This document shows, in pieces, positions 15,418 through 23,818 of a stretch of 35,752 nucleotides of DNA. Within the stretch, counting starts at the first letter, position 1. The number at the start of each line of letters is the position of its first letter. Source of the stretch: JBMNKL01 sp050261495. Its GTDB lineage: Bacteria > Bacillota > Clostridia > Acetivibrionales > DTU013. The translations under genes and the position numbers were made by a program. The notes beneath the pieces are model-generated. The model was not told the origin of the DNA and searched no databases. It saw only the letters and a list, made by a program, of their open reading frames with translations. The stretch lies in NCBI GenBank assembly GCA_050261495.1, contig JBLNDI010000053.1:1-35752 (forward strand). The letters are read 5' to 3'.

Positions 15418-16824
15418 TCAGTCTCCTTTTTCAGGCGCCATATCAAGCGTTACAACCCTTCCGTCCTTCAAATAAACCAGGAGCGCAGGTCCAAGGACTT
15501 CAGCATCGGGAGAATCGATACAATAACCGTTATATATTTCCTGCACGTTAATATCCTTGTATCCCATACCCGATTGCCCCAGCAAGTCAATCAGCCGGTC
15601 GTTATACCCTCTCTGCCCGGCCTGGACAAAGTCTTTCAGCAGGGCGGCGCATTTCAGCACCCTTTTTCTGTCAGCCTGAATGCTTATGGCATGCGACAAT
15701 TTTCCGGCAATGCCGTCTCTCAAATCTATATCCACCATTACGGGCATTCCTTCGATCCTATAGTCGAATGCTATCTCATACACGCCTTGCCTTGTCTTGC
15801 TTTCATTTATCGACGCGAGCGCGATATCAACATTCGTGCCAAGAAGCCCCCTGATGCCTGCGACAAAATTGTACGCATTCAACAAGGCGTTTACCATTCC
15901 GCCTTCTCCCGACGAATCTACTGAACCGAGGTAGTTGAACGAAAGATAACCGTTGCTGTGATACTCGTAAAAACTATTGACAAAACTGAATTGAATTGTG
16001 TTACTTCCGATACTCCTTCTATAACGGTCCTTATCCGCCCCAAGAAGTATTTCCGCGAGCTCGTCCTCGTCTGCAGCCTTTTCAGGCGGGCTTATCATGT
16101 ATTCATAATAAGGCCAGTATTTAGGCGCGCCCGAAATATAAAGCACATCAGGTTCGGCGCCCATCGGCTCGGCTATATTGCTGCCTCCAAGCGTGTAATA
16201 ATTCCTGTATTCCGGGTTTTCTTCTCCTAAAAGCTGGTCGATAACGCTGCCAATCTTAAAAGTATTTTCAATTCTTACGGGACCTGATACATAAACCGGG
16301 CCGCTGCTGCTCTTGATATAATAAGTGGCAAGACTCTCGTCGATGATATCCCGCTTCACCATGATCTTTCTTGCTGCCGGGAACTCCTGAGCGGAAATCT
16401 TTGTACCAAGAAACCATGAAAGCAGTTCGGGCTTGATATCATATCCGAAGTCAATCATATAGCCCATTTTTTCGATAATTTCTCCCCATTCCTCATTTGT
16501 CCTGGAAAGACTTGTTTTCCCGGATATGATAACGGTAAGCCCTTGTATGGTCTCATCCCAGAGCCTGTTATACTCCATGCTGCCTCTTGGCATAATCCAG
16601 TGCGCCATTTCCCCGCTGGACAATACCAGCCTGTCCGGTAAAAATAATGCGTGCCGGACGTCCTCATCGCTTATCCTGGGAGGCTTCCTGAACAAAGCCG
16701 GTAAAAAATCGGTAGGAGCCCCCTGTTTTTGATAACTCCAGAGGATTCCTACCTGCATTATTCCTGAGAATATGAGAACAAATATTAAAATCGTTTTTAG
16801 ACGTTCTTTTGCCTTACGTCCCAT
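15418..16824 (-). CDS. walH: WalH/YycH-like regulatory membrane protein
   Basis: A 468-residue protein with a short basic N-terminus, one membrane helix (about 10-28) and a large extracytoplasmic region. Size, topology and the position between walK and walI match YycH, which together with YycI inhibits WalK in Bacillus. An SGKTSLSRTNEEW region near 100 and the RRSIGSNTIQFSFVNSFYEYHSNGYLSFNY segment lie in the predicted outer domains. The gene starts 17 bases after the stop of the unknown secreted protein. It probably shares that gene's promoter, which would put the WalK restraint genes under WalR-like boxes. Confidence rests on context as much as on sequence. Confidence 0.78.
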   Translation of the reverse strand: MGRKAKERLKTILIFVLIFSGIMQVGILWSYQKQGAPTDFLPALFRKPPRISDEDVRHALFLPDRLVLSSGEMAHWIMPRGSMEYNRLWDETIQGLTVIISGKTSLSRTNEEWGEIIEKMGYMIDFGYDIKPELLSWFLGTKISAQEFPAARKIMVKRDIIDESLATYYIKSSSGPVYVSGPVRIENTFKIGSVIDQLLGEENPEYRNYYTLGGSNIAEPMGAEPDVLYISGAPKYWPYYEYMISPPEKAADEDELAEILLGADKDRYRRSIGSNTIQFSFVNSFYEYHSNGYLSFNYLGSVDSSGEGGMVNALLNAYNFVAGIRGLLGTNVDIALASINESKTRQGVYEIAFDYRIEGMPVMVDIDLRDGIAGKLSHAISIQADRKRVLKCAALLKDFVQAGQRGYNDRLIDLLGQSGMGYKDINVQEIYNGYCIDSPDAEVLGPALLVYLKDGRVVTLDMAPEKGD

Positions 16825-16841
16825 TTAAGCCCCCTGCCGGA

Positions 16842-17372
16842 TTACTGAAAAGCGCCCAGCCTGTGCAAACGCTTTTCAATCTGGTTCTTAACCACCCTCT
16901 CGGCTATCTTCTCCGGCAAACGCTCTATGGTAAAGCAGTTAACCTGGAGCCTGGACGCTATCATTTCGGATTTCCTGTATGCCTGGATCATAATCTTGTT
17001 GGCGCCTACTTCAAGCCCGATATCCGTTGAAAATATTCCCAGGCAATCCCATGAGCTTTCCCCGTCCGTATTGGTCATGGGAACATATTCGCCAGCGTTT
17101 TCGTCATACCTGTAAATAGATATGACTACATCGCTGTATTCAGACTTGCCGGTAATGTTGTAAGTCTTGTAATAAGTGGAGTCCTTATCCTTTTCGGGCC
17201 TGGTTATGGTCATGATAAAGTCGCCGTTATCTATCGCCTGTCCATTTTTCAAAATACTCCGGACCTTATCCTCAAACTCTTCCAGCGCCAAATCATCATC
17301 TCCGGCAAACACGTTCGCTGAAAAAGCAGCTATCAATATTAAAGCTAATATAAGCGCTAATATTTTTTTCAT
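16842..17372 (-). CDS. Unknown secreted protein within the wal operon
   Basis: A 176-residue protein that I do not recognise. It has a clear signal peptide (about 1-23, MKKILALILALILIAAFSANVFA with an A-x-A-like cleavage site). The mature part is about 150 residues, mixed alpha/beta, with two cysteines and no membrane segment. Its central part (about 50-125: a phrase about ITGKSEYSDVVISIYRYDE and VGANKIMIQAYR) looks like an Ig-like beta-sandwich module by strand pattern, which is inference. The C-terminus is basic and helical. It sits between walK and walH, a position not occupied in Bacillus, and the 138-base gap before it holds the WalR-like box ladder. A role in sensing or modulating the WalK outer domain is a reasonable but untested idea. 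Confidence 0.75.
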   Translation of the reverse strand: MKKILALILALILIAAFSANVFAGDDDLALEEFEDKVRSILKNGQAIDNGDFIMTITRPEKDKDSTYYKTYNITGKSEYSDVVISIYRYDENAGEYVPMTNTDGESSWDCLGIFSTDIGLEVGANKIMIQAYRKSEMIASRLQVNCFTIERLPEKIAERVVKNQIEKRLHRLGAFQ

Positions 17373-17446
17373 ATTTATGTCCCCTCAGAACCACTATTTG
17401 CATTACTGTCGTACTATACCCAACATATCATAATTTTACTAGTTAC

Positions 17447-17501
17447 ATTATATATAAAAAATATTACGAAAACATTACATCCCTTTTAAGAATAAATTAC
17501 A
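17447..17501 (-). promoter_or_regulatory. WalR-like box ladder and -10 element
   Basis: On the minus strand four hexamers start exactly 11 bp apart: TGTAAT (17501-17496), CTTAAA (17490-17485), TGTAAT (17479-17474) and CGTAAT (17468-17463). The known WalR site is two TGTWAH hexamers with 5 bases between, so the pair 17479-17463 matches with one mismatch. A TATAAT (17452-17447) follows at the spacing of an activator that overlaps the -35 region; no good -35 is present. It would drive the secreted protein and walHI. Confidence 0.62.
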
Positions 17502-17510
17502 TGATAAACC

Positions 17511-19295
17511 CTACAAACCTTGTCTTTTCCCCTCTGCCTGGCTCACCGGCAATATCACGGTGACCTCGGTGCCTGCGCCAAGCCGGCTGCTGATCGCAAT
17601 TGACCCTTTATGGGCTTCTATTATTTCCTTGGCAATGGAAAGCCCCAGGCCAGTCCCTCCCATTTCTCTCGAGCGCGCCTTGTCCACCCTGTAAAATCTC
17701 TCAAATATCCTCGAAAGATCTTCTTCCGGGATTCCAATCCCGTTGTCCGTCACCTTGATATACACATCATTATATATTCTGCCGATATAAACAGTTACCT
17801 GCCCTTCTTCAGGCGTATATTTTATGGCATTTCCGACCAGGTTGAAAAGAACCTGTTCCATTCTTCCGTAATCCGCCTCGATTTCCGGTATATTGCCCAA
17901 CACAAAGCATTCCAGCTTCTGTTTTCTCGAAGCCGCTTCCATCTCCGACCTTTCAACCACGCTCTTAACAAGGTCTACCAAGGAAATGCGCTCAAAATTC
18001 CACTGCGCCTGCTGGTTGTCAAGGCGCGAAAGCAGCAGCAGATCTTTTACCAGCCTTGTCATCCTGTCTGCTTCAGAATTAATGACGGACAGGAACTTTT
18101 CAGTCGTCTCCCTGTCGTCAAGCATGCCTTCGAGCAATGTTTCGCAGTAGCCTTTTATAGAAGTAAGCGGCGTTCTCAATTCATGCGAAACATTTGCCAC
18201 GAATTCCTTTCTCATATTTTCAAGGCGCTGCTGCTCCGTAATGTCCTGGAACACCGCGATGACGCCTTCCGGTTTTTTCTCCTCGTCGGTAAAAACCGCG
18301 AAGTAGGCTTTTACAGTCTTTTCCCCGATTTGTACGTTCATCTCGGTTGGTTGTTTTGATTGAAGATATTGAACATTTTCCAGCGAGTAATCAAAACCGA
18401 AACGTGCGCAAAATTCACTGAAATTGCCGATTCCGCCTTCAATGCCGAGAATACGGGAAGATGCCGGGTTTGTGTGGATGATCTCCCCTTTCATGTTGAA
18501 CGCGATTACCCCGTCCGTCATGTAGTTCAATATCGCTTCCATCTTGCTTTTTTCGCTTGATATTTCCGTAAGGGTGTTCTTTAGACTGTTTGCCATGTAG
18601 TTGAACGCATGCGTCAGTTTTCCGATCTCGTCGTTTGATTTTACTTCAAGCGTCTGCCCGAAATCCCCCGCGGCTATGTTCTCCGCTTTTTGCATGAGCT
18701 TTACCAGCGGCAAGGTTATGGTCCCCGAAAGGAAGTAAACGGCGGCGAATGCTATCACCAAACCCAGGACAAGGCTTGTATATATTATATTATTAAAATA
18801 ACCAGTTATTTCAGCCCAATCGTCCTTGTAATAGCGGAAATAGAGGAGATAATCCCCGACAAACCTCGCATAATCAAAAAAACTCTTGCCTCCGTAGCTC
18901 TCAAGAATTTTCCTGTTGTCCTCTTTGCCGGTCATTGCCTGGATAAAATTATCGGAGGCCAGGAGCGAATTGAGAGACGTTTCAGGATTGCTCAAAAGCT
19001 CGTCATTGGTGTAATATATCCGGGAGTTTTTATCTATTATCGTGTAAGTTTTATATTCAAGATTGCCCAGAAGGGCGCTCGGATTGTTTATCAGCTTTTC
19101 CTTCAGGCTTTCCGCATTTATGGATTCATCGTTTACGTTCCATGTGTCAAAACCTTTTTCCAACCGGTCAATAAAATTCTGATAATACTTGCTTTCGATC
19201 CTGCTGTTGAGGTAGAGTCCCATGGCTACAATCAGGCAAAACAACACCAGACAAAAGAAACTTACCATCCTCCATTGCAAACTCCTCTGGAACAT
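17511..19295 (-). CDS. walK: Sensor histidine kinase WalK
   Basis: A 594-residue sensor kinase. Domains in order: membrane helix 1 (about 8-29), outer sensor domain (about 30-165), helix 2 (about 169-191), HAMP (about 192-243), PAS (about 253-353), HisKA with the phosphorylated His371 in VSHELRTPL, and HATPase with N box (NLVGNAIKYTP), DNGIGIP and GGTGLGLSIAK. This is the standard WalK/YycG layout. It phosphorylates WalR and controls cell-wall hydrolase genes. ATG 19295 is chosen because GAGGTGC stands just upstream; a GTG two codons earlier overlaps that site. It starts 49 bases after walR. Confidence 0.94.
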   Translation of the reverse strand: MFQRSLQWRMVSFFCLVLFCLIVAMGLYLNSRIESKYYQNFIDRLEKGFDTWNVNDESINAESLKEKLINNPSALLGNLEYKTYTIIDKNSRIYYTNDELLSNPETSLNSLLASDNFIQAMTGKEDNRKILESYGGKSFFDYARFVGDYLLYFRYYKDDWAEITGYFNNIIYTSLVLGLVIAFAAVYFLSGTITLPLVKLMQKAENIAAGDFGQTLEVKSNDEIGKLTHAFNYMANSLKNTLTEISSEKSKMEAILNYMTDGVIAFNMKGEIIHTNPASSRILGIEGGIGNFSEFCARFGFDYSLENVQYLQSKQPTEMNVQIGEKTVKAYFAVFTDEEKKPEGVIAVFQDITEQQRLENMRKEFVANVSHELRTPLTSIKGYCETLLEGMLDDRETTEKFLSVINSEADRMTRLVKDLLLLSRLDNQQAQWNFERISLVDLVKSVVERSEMEAASRKQKLECFVLGNIPEIEADYGRMEQVLFNLVGNAIKYTPEEGQVTVYIGRIYNDVYIKVTDNGIGIPEEDLSRIFERFYRVDKARSREMGGTGLGLSIAKEIIEAHKGSIAISSRLGAGTEVTVILPVSQAEGKRQGL

Positions 19296-19344
19296 ATGCA
19301 CCTCGCTTCAAATTTCATTGAAAGCAAATACTCTGCCGGCTTTA

Positions 19345-20040
19345 TCAGGACTGCTTGTTGAAGTAATAGCCTACTCCGCGCTTGGTCATTATGTATTCAC
19401 AATTGGACGGATCCCTTTCCAGTTTTTCTCTTACCCTTCTTATAGTTACGTCAACAGTCCTCACGTCACCGAAATATTCGTACCCCCACACTTTTTCCAG
19501 CAGGTTTTCCCGGGAAAAAATCTGGCCAGGGTGCATCGCAAGAAATTTTACCAGTTCAAACTCCCTCAATGTCAACTCTATAAGCGTTTCACCCCTCATT
19601 ACTTCATACCTGTCGACATCTATGGTCAAATCGCCGCATTGTATGCAGCTGTTCGCGGAAGCGGCGGCTTCCTCCAGCGCCGTCCTCCTGATATTTGCCT
19701 TGATCCTGGCCATCAGTTCACGCTGGCTGAACGGCTTGGTTATATAATCGTCCGCGCCCAGTTCCAATCCAAGCACCTTGTCGACTTCTTCCTCTTTAGC
19801 CGTAAGCATGAGAATCGGTACGGTCAAGGACTGTCTTAATTTTCTGCATACTGTGAAACCGTCCATTTTGGGAAGCATTACATCCAGAAGTATCAGATCG
19901 GGCTTTTCTTTTAATGCAATATCGATTGCCTGCTCCCCGTCATATGCTTCCAGTGTGGAAAAGCCTTCTTTTTTAAGGTTGAACTTCAGAATATCGACAA
20001 TATTCTTTTCGTCATCCACAATCAGTACTTTTTTCCCCAC
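19345..20040 (-). CDS. walR: Response regulator WalR (OmpR/PhoB family)
   Basis: A 231-residue response regulator. The receiver domain (1-118) has the acidic pair D9/D10, phospho-acceptor Asp53 in LLDVMLPKMDG, and the LTAKEE and TKPFSQREL motifs. A winged-helix DNA-binding domain (about 130-229) ends in YEYFGDVRTVDVTIRRVREKLE and TKRGVGYYF. Together with the adjacent PAS-containing kinase and YycH/I/J homologues this identifies WalR, the regulator of wall hydrolases that is essential in many Firmicutes. PhoP/ResD-type paralogues look similar; context decides. The start is GTG with GAGGGAG about 8 bases upstream, and a promoter lies at 20097-20124. Confidence 0.93.
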   Translation of the reverse strand: MGKKVLIVDDEKNIVDILKFNLKKEGFSTLEAYDGEQAIDIALKEKPDLILLDVMLPKMDGFTVCRKLRQSLTVPILMLTAKEEEVDKVLGLELGADDYITKPFSQRELMARIKANIRRTALEEAAASANSCIQCGDLTIDVDRYEVMRGETLIELTLREFELVKFLAMHPGQIFSRENLLEKVWGYEYFGDVRTVDVTIRRVREKLERDPSNCEYIMTKRGVGYYFNKQS

Positions 20041-20096
20041 AGAATACTCTCCCTCAATACCATATTATAGAAGAAATAAAGAACAGTCCTTAGAAC

Positions 20097-20124
20097 ATTA
20101 TATCACTAAACGCACTTAATGCAA
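20097..20124 (-). promoter_or_regulatory. Promoter of walRK
   Basis: Minus-strand TTGCAT (20119-20124), 16-base spacer, TATAAT (20097-20102), about 57 bases before the GTG start of walR. I see no WalR-like hexamer pair around it. Confidence 0.62.
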
Positions 20125-20175
20125 AGCTTAACGCCGCTCCGCCCCGCTTATTAATTCTGCCACAGCAGCAAGCTT

Positions 20176-22524
20176 TTACCTGCCGAATCTTACTGCTATC
20201 GACGTATCACCGTCCGACGCCGTCCTGGTATACACCTCCGAATAATCCGTAATCGAGTTGAACTTCAACTGGTACGACGTCGAAGGATCCAACTCGTCAA
20301 AGTGCAGTACAACCGTATTCGGATCCACGTAAATAACTCCCAGCGGAGATATCCTGAATACTTCGCCGTTTTCTACATATTCAAGCGAATAATTCGATAT
20401 GCTTATATTATTCGCGCTAAATGCAATTTCGATATTAAACACCAGTTTTATAGCGTTTTTCGAAACGGTAACCGCATCGGCTATTCTGGGTTTTACTACA
20501 CTGCTTTTGCCTCCCGTGAACTCGGCTTTGCATACAGAATCCGGGTATTCTCCAAGGGCGTCCTTAATGTCGGCTGCATAAACAACATATCTATGCGAAC
20601 TTTTGAAGGTTACTCCCTCGGGTAAAAATAATTTTACCGTGTATACGCCGTTTTTCTCTGAGTAATAAGCCTTTTTGGGTACTACACTAAAATATTCGTC
20701 TGTTTTTCCATGTATAACATAATTTTTATTATTGCTCGCGGAAGTGCAATCCAGCGCCCTGTTAAAGGTAAGCACAACGCTGTTGTTCTGCTCCGAGACT
20801 GCTTGTTTCAACTCCAACTCCATGTTTGTAGGATAAGCCCCTGAAAATGTATAGGTCTTTCCTTCTATTTTGCCCTGGTTATATATGTCGGGTATAAATT
20901 CTATACTCAATTCGTACTTATCCCCTCTATCAAGGGGCGACGCCAGGCTCAGCAAAACTTCCCTGCCTCCCAGGCTGCCGGTTCCGCCGACTACAGCCTT
21001 TGTCACATCAATATTTCTACCGTCTTTCTCCGATACCATGTAATTTATTCTTTTTTCAGCCCAGGTCCGGTTCACTTCGCAACTAAATACGATCCTGACC
21101 GTCATGCTTGTCCACGCCTGAACGGAAGATACCTCAAACTTCCCTGGCTCGGCGGCTTTTGCGACAATGTCGATACTATCGCCAAGGCCCTCGCCCAGCC
21201 TCACTCCATAACTGCTGGTAAGCTTGCCGCTAATCTTTATTTCATACAAATCCCCAGGGGCCAGGATATTGTTCTTTAAATATATAGATACCGCGTTATC
21301 GACCGATTGAATTTTCTTCACGGTAATATTCTGCGATGAACCGGTCAAGTATGTCTCGCCGTCTTTAACAAGTTCATAATACGCGGCAATCTCGCTATTT
21401 TCATTTACTGGGTGCGTAAAATATACATTGATAACATTCGACGCCGATTGCTCAACCTTCATGATTCTAAAGAAGTCCGACGTTACCAGTTTCGGTACAT
21501 AGCCGGTAAATGTGCCCAAAATCCTGCCTGATTTGTACCCGTTTTCATATGTCACGTTGTCTATAATAATCGTGTATTCTTTATCCGGTATCTGCGTCGA
21601 GGTTATAACCTGGATTTTATTGTTCATGAAAGCCAGCGATTGCACCGAGAGTGTGTTGGAAGGCGCCGAGGATTCATAAATAAGCACATCTGACTGCTGA
21701 ACGGCGGTAATCTTTTGGTCCATGGTTACTTCAACATTGGTTGGTGATAAAGCTTTCACCGGGTTGTCAACCTCAGCAGGTTTTTCATCGTCCAACATAC
21801 CGCTTGCTACTGCCAGTTCCCTGGAAAATGCGCCTTCGTTTACCAACGCTTCGATCATTTTTACCTGCGCGCCCTTTCCGGGTGTGTTGAGCGTCCTGTA
21901 AATCACCGCGACGGCATCCGCCCGAAGGTAATTTTTATTATCATCTATTTTGTCAATATAAGACGAGTCGGTAACGATGCCTATAGTGTAAGCTTTTTGA
22001 TACACATTGCTCCAATTGAAATCTTTATTTTCGCCATATTCATAGCCAAGTGCGCATAAAGCCATTTTCAAAAACTGCTTTTCCGTGGTAATTTCTTCGG
22101 GCTCAAACGTACTATCCGTAGTACCCGCGAGAATACCTGCGGAAGTACAGTAACCAACATATGGGGCATACCATTTGCTGGAGACCACATCGATAAACTT
22201 CGTATACTTGAACTGGGCGGCATTTTGCAAGACATAATCGTCTTTTCCCAGCATCCTGATGATAAAGACTGCCGCTTCGGCCCTGCTGACCGGCTTGTCC
22301 AGCATGTAGTCGCCGTTTTCTCCTCTGAGTATGTTTAACATGTTCAATGCCGCAGCCATTTTATTTATATCCGTAACCTCAGATGCGCCGGCATCATCTG
22401 CCGGTGACCCATAAGCTGTATCGGCCGATACCGCCGACGAGAGCGTCATTATTGATATAACTATGGATAAAAATAGAGGAAATGCTTTCTTTATAACCGA
22501 CCTGCAAACAACATTTTTTTTCAT
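20176..22524 (-). CDS. SLH-domain surface protein with Ig-like modules
   Basis: A 782-residue exported protein: signal peptide (about 1-35), three S-layer homology modules (about 52-95, 110-165 and 170-220; first with the canonical DKPVSRAEAAVFIIRML, second with FIDVVSSKWYAPYVGYCTSAGILAG), then about five beta-rich Ig-like modules, each with a phrase of the type VxVxFxxxV (for example INVYFTHPV, VRIVFSCEV, VVLTFNRALD, IKLVFNIEI). SLH modules bind pyruvylated cell-wall polymers, so the protein should be a wall-anchored surface component; the outer modules may be structural. ATG is preceded by GGGGGTGG, and a TATAAT with TG extension (22545-22550) lies close upstream. It follows the TolC-like pair and precedes walR, with no clear terminator seen. 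Confidence 0.88.
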   Translation of the reverse strand: MKKNVVCRSVIKKAFPLFLSIVISIMTLSSAVSADTAYGSPADDAGASEVTDINKMAAALNMLNILRGENGDYMLDKPVSRAEAAVFIIRMLGKDDYVLQNAAQFKYTKFIDVVSSKWYAPYVGYCTSAGILAGTTDSTFEPEEITTEKQFLKMALCALGYEYGENKDFNWSNVYQKAYTIGIVTDSSYIDKIDDNKNYLRADAVAVIYRTLNTPGKGAQVKMIEALVNEGAFSRELAVASGMLDDEKPAEVDNPVKALSPTNVEVTMDQKITAVQQSDVLIYESSAPSNTLSVQSLAFMNNKIQVITSTQIPDKEYTIIIDNVTYENGYKSGRILGTFTGYVPKLVTSDFFRIMKVEQSASNVINVYFTHPVNENSEIAAYYELVKDGETYLTGSSQNITVKKIQSVDNAVSIYLKNNILAPGDLYEIKISGKLTSSYGVRLGEGLGDSIDIVAKAAEPGKFEVSSVQAWTSMTVRIVFSCEVNRTWAEKRINYMVSEKDGRNIDVTKAVVGGTGSLGGREVLLSLASPLDRGDKYELSIEFIPDIYNQGKIEGKTYTFSGAYPTNMELELKQAVSEQNNSVVLTFNRALDCTSASNNKNYVIHGKTDEYFSVVPKKAYYSEKNGVYTVKLFLPEGVTFKSSHRYVVYAADIKDALGEYPDSVCKAEFTGGKSSVVKPRIADAVTVSKNAIKLVFNIEIAFSANNISISNYSLEYVENGEVFRISPLGVIYVDPNTVVLHFDELDPSTSYQLKFNSITDYSEVYTRTASDGDTSIAVRFGR

Positions 22525-22651
22525 TTGTAAACCACCCCCATATGATTATAGCAATTTTTTCTATTGATAGCCAGCTTTCTGACGAAATAGGGCACAATTT
22601 AATGACGAAAATAAAAGCAAATTTGTTTCGTTAGCTTCCCGTAAAAACTGC

Positions 22652-23818
22652 CTATTCCATCCCGGATAATTTCACCGGTCGATCCAGGCCGGTGATATTG
22701 ATAAACACAGCCCGGGCTGCATTATATTCAACAATGGCTGACAACTCGGCAAATTCCGCGTCCAGCAAGGCTTCTTCCGCCTTTATGCAATCTTCCATGC
22801 TCACGGCGCCTTTTTCATACTTAGTTTTAATACTCCCGAGCTTTTTTGCCGTCAGTTCCGCATATTTCTTTACAAGGTCCAGGCTGTCGGCCCTGTTTGC
22901 CATATCATTATAAGCGTTTTTCACCTTTACTTCCAAAGCTGTTTTTGCCGCTGCAAGGTCAAGCTCCGCCTCCTCCATATCCAATACTGCGCTATCATAA
23001 TACAAATCGCCTTTGCGGTACAGTTTTGCTGCTATTTCCATGGCCGCTCTTGCTATCTCCAGTTTTCCGGCCGCCATGAAAACGGAAGTCTCCGTCTCGT
23101 ACAAACCTTCCAGTATCAAATCAGTATCCACATCAACCACATCATCCTGCTTGAGTTCTTCGGCTACCTTTACAGGAACCGTATCAAGCGGCAGGTTTAA
23201 TAGTCTTTTTAGTTCAAGATATAAAGCATCAAGCTCATCCCTTGCGCTTTCCAGGTCCGCCCTGCTGCTGTCCACAGCATATTGCGCAGAATCAACTTCA
23301 TCCCGGATCACCATGGCGGCGTTGAGCCTTGCCTTTGCCATTTCCAGGCGTTTTTCCGCCAATGAAAGCTTTTTCTCCAGCATCTGTATTTTCCTGCCGC
23401 AAAGAAGTATATCCATGCAAGTTTTATACACGTCAACTTTCAACTGGTTCAGGTGGTCCTGTTTGGTTCTTTTCGCGACCTCCAGTTCCAGTTTTACATT
23501 CATGGGCTTTGTAACACTTAATATGCTGTCGCTCATGGCATTTATATCAGACCTTACGGTTCTGACCGCCAATTCCTTTCTTTTTATATCCACGTCGTCC
23601 GCAAACGCCTGCCTGCTGTTCCTGGCGGCTATTTCCTGAAGCTCTTCCACGGTGTATTCCTTTGAAGGCTCCAATTGGAGGATGCCCGGTTCCTGCCGGG
23701 AAATCTCGGAAGAAGCTTCTTCCGGGCCCTGTGCACCCGAATCCGCAAAAACAACTGTGTTTGTCAATAATACAGCGAATATCATAACAATTGAGACAGC
23801 TAATTTGTTCATGTCCAT
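22652..23818 (-). CDS. TolC-like exported helical protein, second of a tandem pair
   Basis: A 388-residue protein with a signal peptide (about 1-25) and long amphipathic helices rich in A, E, K, L and D. Two TolC-like halves can be seen: helix pairs at about 105-210 and 260-375, each ending in a leucine-rich turn (LLNLPLDTVPV; FINITGLDRPV) where outer-membrane efflux proteins have RLLG/RATG-like turns. Segments that would form the TolC beta-barrel strands are short or missing. Its ATG directly abuts the stop of the first copy, whose end supplies the ribosome site (CAGGGG), so the two are coupled and may form a hetero-oligomer. No efflux pump or membrane-fusion gene is nearby. Function unknown; wall- or S-layer-spanning tube is a speculation. 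Confidence 0.78.
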   Translation of the reverse strand: MDMNKLAVSIVMIFAVLLTNTVVFADSGAQGPEEASSEISRQEPGILQLEPSKEYTVEELQEIAARNSRQAFADDVDIKRKELAVRTVRSDINAMSDSILSVTKPMNVKLELEVAKRTKQDHLNQLKVDVYKTCMDILLCGRKIQMLEKKLSLAEKRLEMAKARLNAAMVIRDEVDSAQYAVDSSRADLESARDELDALYLELKRLLNLPLDTVPVKVAEELKQDDVVDVDTDLILEGLYETETSVFMAAGKLEIARAAMEIAAKLYRKGDLYYDSAVLDMEEAELDLAAAKTALEVKVKNAYNDMANRADSLDLVKKYAELTAKKLGSIKTKYEKGAVSMEDCIKAEEALLDAEFAELSAIVEYNAARAVFINITGLDRPVKLSGME

